Source: Lachnospiraceae bacterium (GTDB lineage Bacteria; Bacillota; Clostridia; Lachnospirales; Lachnospiraceae). From it: DNA of 12,311 nucleotides. How positions within the stretch are numbered: the first letter of the stretch is position 1; each line of letters starts with the position of its first letter. Made by a program: the position numbers and the translations under genes. The stretch is taken from contig JAILOA010000467.1 in NCBI GenBank assembly GCA_024691065.1, positions 1 to 12,311 of the forward strand. The letters run 5' to 3'. The notes beneath the pieces are model-generated. The model saw only the letters and a list, made by a program, of their open reading frames with translations, did no database searches and was not told where the DNA came from. Positions 6,617 to 12,146 of the stretch are shown here, in pieces.

Positions 6617-9475
6617 TCATTGAACAACTGTGGTATCTGTTGTTGTCCCGTCCGTCGTTCCGGTATCTGTTGTTGTTCCGTCCGTCGTAGTAGTACCGTC
6701 TGTTGTACCGGTATCCGTTGTTGTTCCGTCTGTTGTACCGTCCGTTGTTGTTCCGTCCGTCGTTGTCCCGTCCGTCGTTCCGGTATCCGTTGTTGTTCCG
6801 TCCGTCGTTCCGGTTTCAGCTGTAGTACCGTCTGTTGCTTCGCTATTCTTCTTCCTCTCACCTGCAACATTGTAACTGGAATCTGCATAACCACCCTCAG
6901 GTGCACCTTCATAAAGGTTTCCTTCAATAATTGACGGTAATGTAATCTTTGTCTTTTTGCCTGTTCCGTCATCCACAACTTCCTCGGTAGGATAAATATC
7001 AAGCATCGGTAATACATCAGCTAAAAGCTCACTTGCAAAACTTGTAGCATAGGTTGAATTAGCCTGATTATCAGTTTTTGGCTCATCAATTACTACATAA
7101 CATACAAGCTCAGGATTATCCTTCGGCACGCATCCGATAAATGATACAAGATAATTACCTTTTCCTGTAGGATGCTTCTCGGCAGTACCTGTTTTACCGC
7201 AAATCTGATAACCGCTTACCTGTGCAGGTTTTGCAGTACCTTCATTAACTGTGGAAAGCAAATAATCACATATATACTTACTGGTTTCTTCGGTAATTGT
7301 TCTTCTCTCACCGACTGTCTCATAACTCTTTACAACAGCATCATCTTCATTTGTTATTTCTTTCATTAAATGAGGCTTATAATATATGCCACCGTTTACC
7401 ACTGAAGAAAAACCTGCCGCCATCTGAATCATTGTAACAGTTTGGCCCTGACCAAAGCTTGATGTCGCAAGCTCTACAGGCCCCATAGTCTTTGTATTAA
7501 ATGTATTGCCGGCACCTTCTCCCGGAATATCAATCCCGGTAAGATTTCCCATACCAAATGCCTTATTATATTTTACAAATTTTGTTACTCCAAGAGCAGC
7601 ACCCATCTGCATCAATGCGTCATTACAGGAATACATAAGAGATTGTCTGAGTGTAATAGCACCATGACCGCTTCTTGCACTACATCTGATATAAGTACCC
7701 GAAACATCCTCTCCACCGCTACAAACGTAGGTAGTCGAGTCCAAAGCCTTTGCTTCGTCCATACATGCTGCAACCGTAAAAGGCTTAAATGTAGAACCCG
7801 GCTCATACTCATCACTGATGCAGAAACATTTCCAAACAGCACTGAGCTTAGCGGAATTTGTAAGCCCCTTTCTCTGATCCTTTGTATAATGACTTTTAAT
7901 GTAGTCATTCAAATCAAAGCCGAATTTATCGGGATTATTCAAATCATATACAGGATCCGACGCCATAGCTATTATTTCACCGTTGTTTGGATTCATAAGT
8001 ATAACGCCTATATTCTTAGAACCCATATCATCCTCAAATTTTGCTATATGCTGTTCAACAACTCCCTGTACATTTACATCTATTGTACTGACTATATTAT
8101 TACCGTTAACTGCCTCTTTGGAAGACTCTTCATACTCCGAACCGGCCTTATAATAGCGGTAACTCTTACCGTTTTCACCGTTTAATTCATCATTGTAAGA
8201 AGCTTCTATACCAAAGGCACCTACATTGTCATCTGATGATATACCTATCAAATCTGCCGCAACAGTCTTATATGGATAGTATCTGGTATATCTTTCTTCA
8301 AATGTAACGCCCCCTATTTCACTTCCGTATTCTTCCTGAAGCGCTTTACTGTCATTTATCTCATTCTTTTTTTCTTCGAATTTTTTCTTTTTCTTAAGGC
8401 TTAAACCCTGATATTTCTTAGGCATCTGATAGTATTTTGATGTAGGATCCTCATCTATCGCATCCTCAATCATACTTTCGTTTATGTTAAATACCTCATT
8501 TAAAAGCTTTATCGTGCCGTCATAATAATCAGCTTTATCATTCTCATCCAAATCCGCAGTAAGAATACTCGGATCGATAATCATATCATAAACACGTTTA
8601 CTTTCGGCAAGCACATTACCGTTTCTGTCTTTTATGGCGCCTCTTCTGTATTTGACGCTTTTTCCGACATAACTCACTTCCGAAAGAACCTGTCTTTTAT
8701 AATCATCACCGTGAACAATAAGGATTCTTCCCGCATTTGCAAATACAACGATTGAAAAAACAATCATCAAAATAAAGAAAATATTGGCATTACCGACCAT
8801 TTTATCGGTAACTAACTTTAAATTTCTTAATGAATCCCTTCCTTTTTTCTTTTTCTGTTCCTTCTTTAACCTTTTTTGCTCATCTCTCTTCTTTTTAAGG
8901 TTATCTTTACGTTTTTTCTCTCTTATAAGCTGTTCTCTTCTTAAATCCTCTTTGTTTCCTGCCCTGTTCGAGGCATTATTCCGGGAAACACTACCGGTAG
9001 CTTCACCTCTTCTTCCGGCATTAGAGTTACCTCTGCTTCTTTTAGGATTCGTTCGTGAATCAGGTATTTCGGAATTTACTCTTCTTGAATTTGTATTTCC
9101 CGATCTGTTACTTGAACCGCTGCGTCTGTCACTACGGTAATCACGACTGTCAGAATAATCACTTCCGGAAGATGTATTTCTGTTCCTGTTAACGTCTCTA
9201 TAGTTTGAATTTCTGCTTCTGCCGGAATCCCTATATTCTGTATTTCTGCTACTGCCATCTCTGTAACCGGAGCTTCTTTTTCTTGAATTATTATTACTGC
9301 TTCTTGTCCTTCTGGCAGATCTGTTAGAATTACCATTTATATAATCAGTATCTGCTTCGGGAAATAAACCCCTCTTTAATTCACCGTCATTTCTTTTGTT
9401 AGGGTTTTTAACGGATCTTTTCCTGTTACCGGCAGCTCTTTTACTTTTTTTATTTCTATTAATTCTATCACTCAT
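6617..9475 (-). CDS. ftsI: FtsI/PBP2B-like class B penicillin-binding protein with long cytoplasmic and repeat tails
   Basis: Septal transpeptidase that cross-links the glycan made by FtsW; the catalytic domain is extracellular. It has 952 residues against roughly 550-750 for the family. Residues 1-228 are a basic Arg/Asn/Ser-rich, low-complexity tail ending in a Lys/Arg/Glu-rich, possibly coiled stretch (about 175-218). One membrane helix follows (about 231-255). The dimerisation domain begins KYRRGAIKDRNGNVLAES. Transpeptidase motifs are STFK (561-564), SCN (616-618) and KTG (761-763, in CGKTGTAEKH). No PASTA domain is seen. The C-terminus ends in Thr-Asp-Gly repeats (from about 881). ATG at 9475 is chosen; a TTG two codons earlier is possible, and the ribosome binding site (TGGGA) is weak. 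It lies between ftsL and mraY, behind its own promoter. A SpoVD-like sporulation role is an alternative, but it is the only such gene here, so FtsI fits best. Confidence 0.93.
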   Translation of the reverse strand: MSDRINRNKKSKRAAGNRKRSVKNPNKRNDGELKRGLFPEADTDYINGNSNRSARRTRSSNNNSRKRSSGYRDGSSRNTEYRDSGRSRNSNYRDVNRNRNTSSGSDYSDSRDYRSDRRSGSSNRSGNTNSRRVNSEIPDSRTNPKRSRGNSNAGRRGEATGSVSRNNASNRAGNKEDLRREQLIREKKRKDNLKKKRDEQKRLKKEQKKKKGRDSLRNLKLVTDKMVGNANIFFILMIVFSIVVFANAGRILIVHGDDYKRQVLSEVSYVGKSVKYRRGAIKDRNGNVLAESKRVYDMIIDPSILTADLDENDKADYYDGTIKLLNEVFNINESMIEDAIDEDPTSKYYQMPKKYQGLSLKKKKKFEEKKNEINDSKALQEEYGSEIGGVTFEERYTRYYPYKTVAADLIGISSDDNVGAFGIEASYNDELNGENGKSYRYYKAGSEYEESSKEAVNGNNIVSTIDVNVQGVVEQHIAKFEDDMGSKNIGVILMNPNNGEIIAMASDPVYDLNNPDKFGFDLNDYIKSHYTKDQRKGLTNSAKLSAVWKCFCISDEYEPGSTFKPFTVAACMDEAKALDSTTYVCSGGEDVSGTYIRCSARSGHGAITLRQSLMYSCNDALMQMGAALGVTKFVKYNKAFGMGNLTGIDIPGEGAGNTFNTKTMGPVELATSSFGQGQTVTMIQMAAGFSSVVNGGIYYKPHLMKEITNEDDAVVKSYETVGERRTITEETSKYICDYLLSTVNEGTAKPAQVSGYQICGKTGTAEKHPTGKGNYLVSFIGCVPKDNPELVCYVVIDEPKTDNQANSTYATSFASELLADVLPMLDIYPTEEVVDDGTGKKTKITLPSIIEGNLYEGAPEGGYADSSYNVAGERKKNSEATDGTTAETGTTDGTTTDTGTTDGTTTDGTTTDGTTDGTTTDTGTTDGTTTTDGTTTDTGTTDGTTTDTTVVQ
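6629..6835 (-). repeat. In-frame tandem repeat encoding Thr-Asp-Gly tail of the FtsI-like protein
   Basis: About 207 bp encode variations on TDGTTTDTGT and shorter TDGTT units, with single E and A substitutions at the first copy. The DNA repeats are imperfect, built from GTTCCGTCCGTCGTT-like and CCGGTATCCGTTGTT-like plus-strand blocks, with synonymous changes among copies. The frame stays open throughout. Copy number could vary by slippage. Plus-strand open frames through this block (runs of Val, Pro and Ser) come from the repeat and are not genes. Confidence 0.9.
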
Positions 9476-9521
9476 AAACAATCATTCCCATTTCATATTA
9501 ATCATTTTTAAGTATCATTTC

Positions 9522-9546
9522 ACCTGCCGCCATTTCTATGGCAGGT
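9522..9546 (-). other. Hairpin in the ftsI leader
   Basis: ACCTGCC (9522-9528) and GGCAGGT (9540-9546) form a perfect 7-bp stem with an 11-nt loop. An alternative fold on the minus RNA pairs GCCAU with AUGGC over an AGAA tetraloop, leaving a GGC bulge. No U run follows on the minus strand, so it is not a terminator. It lies about 47 nt before the ftsI start, in a leader of about 125 nt that begins at the promoter at 9609-9637. It could stabilise the message or bind a factor. Confidence 0.55.
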
Positions 9547-9608
9547 AAAAATTATATTCATATGAAATAATAAAAGAATTACTCAAAAAATATAAATACA
9601 ACCCTCTT

Positions 9609-9637
9609 ATTATCAATGTTTTTCGAAATATTGTCAA
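9609..9637 (-). promoter_or_regulatory. Near-consensus sigma-A promoter upstream of ftsI
   Basis: On the minus strand a perfect -35 TTGACA (9632-9637) and -10 GATAAT (9609-9614) are separated by exactly 17 bp. Transcription would begin near 9602, about 127 nt before the ftsI start. This is the best promoter match in the window. It implies that ftsI-mraY-murD-ftsW-divIB can be expressed independently of mraZ-rsmH-ftsL. Confidence 0.75.
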
Positions 9638-9654
9638 CAGTCTCTTATGGCACT

Positions 9655-9685
9655 TTGAGCCATGCTAAATTTCCGCATGGCCCAA
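9655..9685 (-). other. Stable hairpin just after ftsL, terminator-like but without a U run
   Basis: TTGAGCCATGC (9655-9665) and GCATGGCCCAA (9675-9685) make an 11-bp stem with one G-U pair on the minus RNA and a 9-nt loop. It starts 12 bp past the ftsL stop and ends 18 bp before the -35 of the ftsI promoter. No T-rich tract follows in either direction, so it is at best a weak terminator. It may instead protect a 3' end or mark the boundary between two transcription units. Confidence 0.6.
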
Positions 9686-9696
9686 GTAATTATTTA

Positions 9697-10215
9697 TTAA
9701 TTTGATACATCTGAATATTGTCTTACAACATCACTCTTCTGATTTTTATATTTATAAATCTTATTATTTTCAGCTCTCACCATACCGTATTTATTTACTG
9801 CGGTATTGTATATCTGAGACAAGTCTATCTTATCATTAATAGCACTCATTTTATCGGTTTGAATTCTCTTTGCTTCCTCATTTTCAATCTGAAGAGCACT
9901 GATTTGTGAACGAAGGTCATCTATCTGATTCTGTTTATCAACAAATCGATAAATTGAAATCGTAACAAATAACATCAATGCTATTATAAACACATAACTT
10001 GCTCCGCCTAAAACTACAGTCTTAAGACGTTTTTGTTGTCTTTTCTGCGGTCTCGGTTTTACCTCAACTTCAGGTTTTGGTTCCGGAATGGCTTCAACTT
10101 TTCTTACCGCGTTTCCGGATATATATGTATAATCCTGAATATTTGATACTTTTACGGACTTCTCCATCATTTCATTTTCTCTTGAATATGAGTATCTTCT
10201 TTGTCTTTTAGCCAT
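9697..10215 (-). CDS. ftsL: FtsL-like septum protein (bitopic, coiled coil)
   Basis: Small division protein expected to pair with a DivIC/FtsB partner and DivIB to activate FtsW and the septal penicillin-binding protein. It has 172 residues, longer than the 90-125 usual for FtsL. A cytoplasmic N-terminus (1-66) is basic with a Pro/Glu/Lys-rich stretch (EAIPEPKPEVEVKPRP). A single membrane helix spans about 67-91, and an extracellular coiled coil begins at about 93 (NQIDDLRSQISALQIENEEA). The tail has VNKYGMVRAENNKIYKY, with the 'A...YGM..a..n' pattern often seen in FtsL of Gram-positives. FtsL proteins share little sequence, so the call rests on size, topology and position between rsmH and ftsI. 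The ATG at 10215 is used: an AGGGTGG site lies 7 nt upstream, and the earlier in-frame ATG at 10281 lies within a structured leader. Confidence 0.85.
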   Translation of the reverse strand: MAKRQRRYSYSRENEMMEKSVKVSNIQDYTYISGNAVRKVEAIPEPKPEVEVKPRPQKRQQKRLKTVVLGGASYVFIIALMLFVTISIYRFVDKQNQIDDLRSQISALQIENEEAKRIQTDKMSAINDKIDLSQIYNTAVNKYGMVRAENNKIYKYKNQKSDVVRQYSDVSN

Positions 10216-10255
10216 ATAAAAGCCACCCTTTCCCCAGATTTTTATAATATAATAA

Positions 10256-10318
10256 AGTATCTTATATTGAATACACTTCAATTATGGGTTTTTAACTGCA
10301 TAACCAACATAAGATACT
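10256..10318 (-). other. Predicted three-way-junction RNA structure in the ftsL leader
   Basis: AGTATCTTAT (10256-10265) and ATAAGATACT (10309-10318) form a perfect 10-bp outer stem. Inside it are two smaller hairpins: ATTGAA/TTCAAT (10266-10271 and 10277-10282, 5-nt loop) and TATG/CATA (about 10283-10286 and 10299-10302). It lies about 40 nt before the ftsL start in the untranslated gap after rsmH. I do not recognise it as a known riboswitch family. Confidence 0.5.
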
Positions 10319-10329
10319 GTTACTTTCGC

Positions 10330-10359
10330 TGGCGACGCCCGCATACGACCGCGTCGCCA
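10330..10359 (-). other. GC-rich hairpin in the rsmH-ftsL gap
   Basis: TGGCGACGC (10330-10338) and GCGTCGCCA (10351-10359) make a perfect 9-bp, mostly G-C stem with a 12-nt loop. The block from about 10320 to 10400 is much richer in G+C than the rest of the window. No U run follows on either strand, so it is not an intrinsic terminator. It could be part of a structured leader with the three-way junction next to it, or a dispersed palindromic repeat. Confidence 0.6.
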
Positions 10360-10452
10360 TCACGTTTTCGACATAGCCACCTGATCCCCCTAATCCGGTA
10401 TTGCTATTTGAATTCAGAGATTTTCGTCCCTTTCCGTTTAGGACAAAAGTCC

Positions 10453-11391
10453 CTATATATGTTCAAATATCCGAAGTTTAGCACTCTTCGAACGCGGATT
10501 CTCTTCAATCTCCGATTCGCGAGGCATAATCGGTTTACGTGTTACCAAATTCCCTTTGCTCTTTCTTCCACATACACACACAGGTAAATCCGGAGGGCAT
10601 GTGCATGGTGGATTTGCTGCATTTTTAAATGCATTCTTCACTATCCTGTCTTCTAAGGAATGAAAGGTTATGATGCATAATCTTCCTCCCGGAGACAAAC
10701 TATCAATCATACTGTTAATCGTGTTTTCCAAAACATCAAGCTCACCGTTTACTTCTATTCTAAGAGCCTGAAATGTTTTCTTTGCAGGGTGTCCACCCTT
10801 CTTTCTAAGCTTCATCGGAATACTCTCACAAATAATTTCCGACAGCTCATGTGTAGTTTCAATTTTTTTCTTTTCTCTTTCGAGAACTATGTGTTTTGCA
10901 ATATTATTTGCAAAACGATCTTCACCGTACTCGCGAATGATGCGGGCAAGTTCCTCTTTGGAATATTCATTCACCACCTGCAGCGCACTTAAATCACTGC
11001 TTCTGTCCATTCTCATATCCAGTTCAGCATCAAAGCGATATGAAAATCCTCTTTCCGGATTATCAAACTGGTAGGATGATACTCCCAAATCCAAAAGCAT
11101 TCCATCGACCTTATCGATGTTATACTTTTCCAAAATGTTTCTAAACTCGCCATAATTACCATGAACCACATGAATTTCAGGTAAAAAGGCCGCAAGTCGC
11201 TCAGCAGAAACCTTAATAGCGTCTTCGTCCCTGTCAATACCGATAAATGTACCATTTTTATTCAATTTCTCACAAACACCCCTTGCATGTCCTGCACCAC
11301 CGAGTGTTCCGTCGACATAGATTCCATCCGGCTTTATATTTAAGCCTTCCAAAACCTCCGAGTACATAATCGAATAATGTTTAAATTCCAT
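10453..11391 (-). CDS. rsmH: 16S rRNA (cytosine(1402)-N(4))-methyltransferase RsmH (MraW)
   Basis: S-adenosylmethionine-dependent enzyme that N4-methylates C1402 in the decoding centre of 16S rRNA. Its 312 residues fit the family. Motifs: H5 and Y10 in the start region, the SAM-binding VDGTLGGAGHA (26-36), GIDRDEDAI (51-59), DGMLLDLGVSSYQFDNPERGF (96-116), LDMRMD (124-129), KKTFQALRIEVNGEL (204-218), GGRLCIITFHSLEDRIVK (235-252), a four-cysteine patch CTC...CVC (263-274) and the C-terminal RSKSAKLRIFE. The patch looks like those seen in many Gram-positive RsmH and may bind metal. The start ATG shares one base with the mraZ stop (TAATG), with GGAG 10 nt upstream inside mraZ, so translation is likely coupled. 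A 237-bp structured gap follows before ftsL. Confidence 0.97.
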   Translation of the reverse strand: MEFKHYSIMYSEVLEGLNIKPDGIYVDGTLGGAGHARGVCEKLNKNGTFIGIDRDEDAIKVSAERLAAFLPEIHVVHGNYGEFRNILEKYNIDKVDGMLLDLGVSSYQFDNPERGFSYRFDAELDMRMDRSSDLSALQVVNEYSKEELARIIREYGEDRFANNIAKHIVLEREKKKIETTHELSEIICESIPMKLRKKGGHPAKKTFQALRIEVNGELDVLENTINSMIDSLSPGGRLCIITFHSLEDRIVKNAFKNAANPPCTCPPDLPVCVCGRKSKGNLVTRKPIMPRESEIEENPRSKSAKLRIFEHI

Positions 11392-11828
11392 TAGAACGTC
11401 ACTCCATCAAGATCTTCTACTATTTCCTCGATACTAACTTCTTTATCAGCGGGTTCGTTCTTAGCAATGAAGGTATCCTTATTCCAGACTTCAATCTTAT
11501 TAATAACACCTGAAAAGATAATTTCACCATCAAGATTACATTTTTCTCTTAACTTTTTAGGTACTACTACACGTCCCTGTTTGTCCGGAGTAAGTTCCTC
11601 AGAATAATATGTGAAACTTCTAATGAGATCTCTGACTTTTGCTTTGTTATTTGGAAGTGCCTGTAATTTCTTCATAAAATTTATCCACTCGTCCATAGGA
11701 TATATGAAAGCACATCCGTCAAGACCTACGGAAATTACGAAAGTATCTCCAAGATCTTCGCGAAATTTGGATGGTATAACCGTTCTGCCTTTAGCATCTA
11801 CATTGTGCTCATAAGTATTCATGAACAT
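11391..11828 (-). CDS. mraZ: Transcriptional regulator MraZ
   Basis: Small DNA-binding protein at the head of dcw clusters, with two SpoVT/AbrB-like halves. In the species studied it binds direct repeats upstream of its own gene and controls the cluster. It has 145 residues (143 is typical). The first half has MFMNTYEHNVDAKGR (1-15) and IPSKFREDLG (18-27); the second has DKQGRVVVPKKLRE (82-95). The two DxxGR motifs mark the swapped hairpin pair. The ATG at 11828 is chosen because it matches the family N-terminus and a GGCGGGTGG site lies about 12 nt upstream. A GTG at 11834 would be better spaced (6 nt) and an ATG at 11822 is also possible, so the start is uncertain by two codons either way. 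The frame extends further upstream but that part is not MraZ-like. It overlaps rsmH by one base. Confidence 0.95.
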   Translation of the reverse strand: MFMNTYEHNVDAKGRTVIPSKFREDLGDTFVISVGLDGCAFIYPMDEWINFMKKLQALPNNKAKVRDLIRSFTYYSEELTPDKQGRVVVPKKLREKCNLDGEIIFSGVINKIEVWNKDTFIAKNEPADKEVSIEEIVEDLDGVTF

Positions 11829-11896
11829 ATGCACAACAGACCACCCGCCTTTCTCATTAAAATCACCTAAATCTAACCCCTGAATGTTTTTCCTGT

Positions 11897-11936
11897 AAGG
11901 TTTAATCAATCATTATTTCAGATTAAATTAAACCTT
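11897..11936. other. Long inverted repeat in the mraZ leader
   Basis: AAGGTTTAAT (11897-11906) and ATTAAACCTT (11927-11936) are perfect 10-bp arms, and inner AATC/GATT pairs can extend the stem. On the plus strand it is followed by TTTTTTG, so it would read as an intrinsic terminator in the antisense direction. On the minus strand (the mraZ message) no U run follows. It lies 69 nt before the mraZ start. It could block antisense transcription, shape the leader, or be a binding site. Confidence 0.6.
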
Positions 11937-11987
11937 TTTTGATAAACCGGCACTGTATATCAAACTCTCACATTTGTAATTTTGAGC

Positions 11988-12029
11988 AAAAAATATACAG
12001 AGATTCGCATTTTTGGATGGGAATCTCTG
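11988..12029 (-). terminator. Intrinsic terminator inside the mraZ leader (candidate attenuator)
   Basis: Minus-strand CAGAGATTC (12021-12029) pairs perfectly with GAATCTCTG (11998-12006). After one C-C mismatch a further CAT/ATG pair closes a 6-nt CCAAAA loop. TATATTTTTT (11988-11997) follows directly. The plus strand has no T run after the hairpin, so it works only in the direction of mraZ. It starts about 50 nt after the predicted start of transcription at 12079 and ends about 160 nt before mraZ. It may be an attenuator for the cluster or, if the promoter call is wrong, the end of an upstream transcript. An 8-bp alternative pairing (CTGTATAT with ATATACAG, 11993-12000 and 11953-11960) overlaps the 3' arm by three bases. 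Confidence 0.7.
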
Positions 12030-12085
12030 GTAATTCAACCCACTTTATGCCATCACTCTACCAAATATATGAAAAACATAATTTG

Positions 12086-12114
12086 ATTTTACATTAATTT
12101 AGGGAATTGTGCAA
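12086..12114 (-). promoter_or_regulatory. Sigma-A-type promoter of the mraZ-led cluster
   Basis: A minus-strand -35 TTGCAC (12109-12114) and -10 TAAAAT (12086-12091) are separated by exactly 17 bp. Transcription would begin near 12079, giving mraZ a leader of about 250 nt. A-rich DNA directly upstream (AAAATAA, then the tracts at 12125-12146) resembles an UP element. A TAAAGTGGG sequence at 12039-12047 and a related TAGAGTG at 12054-12060, both just past the start point, are weak candidates for a MraZ site; only one fits well. Confidence 0.7.
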
Positions 12115-12124
12115 GAGTTATTTT

Positions 12125-12146
12125 AACTTTTTTTCAAAAAATTTCC
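12125..12146 (-). promoter_or_regulatory. UP-element-like A/T tracts upstream of the mraZ promoter
   Basis: The minus strand reads GGAAATTTTTTGAAAAAAAG, with A and T tracts phased as in the UP-element consensus recognised by the RNA polymerase alpha subunit. It lies about 10 bp further from the -35 than the classical position, with a second short A-rich patch between. It may also be simply an intrinsic bend. Confidence 0.35.

Noticed and set aside
6629..6835. Tandem repeat looking at first glance like a CRISPR array
   Set aside because: The units are short, directly adjacent, in frame with ftsI and have no unique spacers.
6630..6934. Plus-strand open frames rich in Val, Pro, Ser or Cys opposite the ftsI repeat
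   Set aside because: They are by-products of the Thr-Asp-Gly repeat read backwards, have no ribosome binding site and are low complexity.
10256..10400. A known riboswitch before ftsL
   Set aside because: None of the family core sequences I can recall is present; it is left as an unassigned structured region.
12054..12079. An 8-codon frame (MFFIYLVE) beginning at the predicted mraZ transcription start
   Set aside because: It would be leaderless, is very short and shows no codon run that suggests attenuation.
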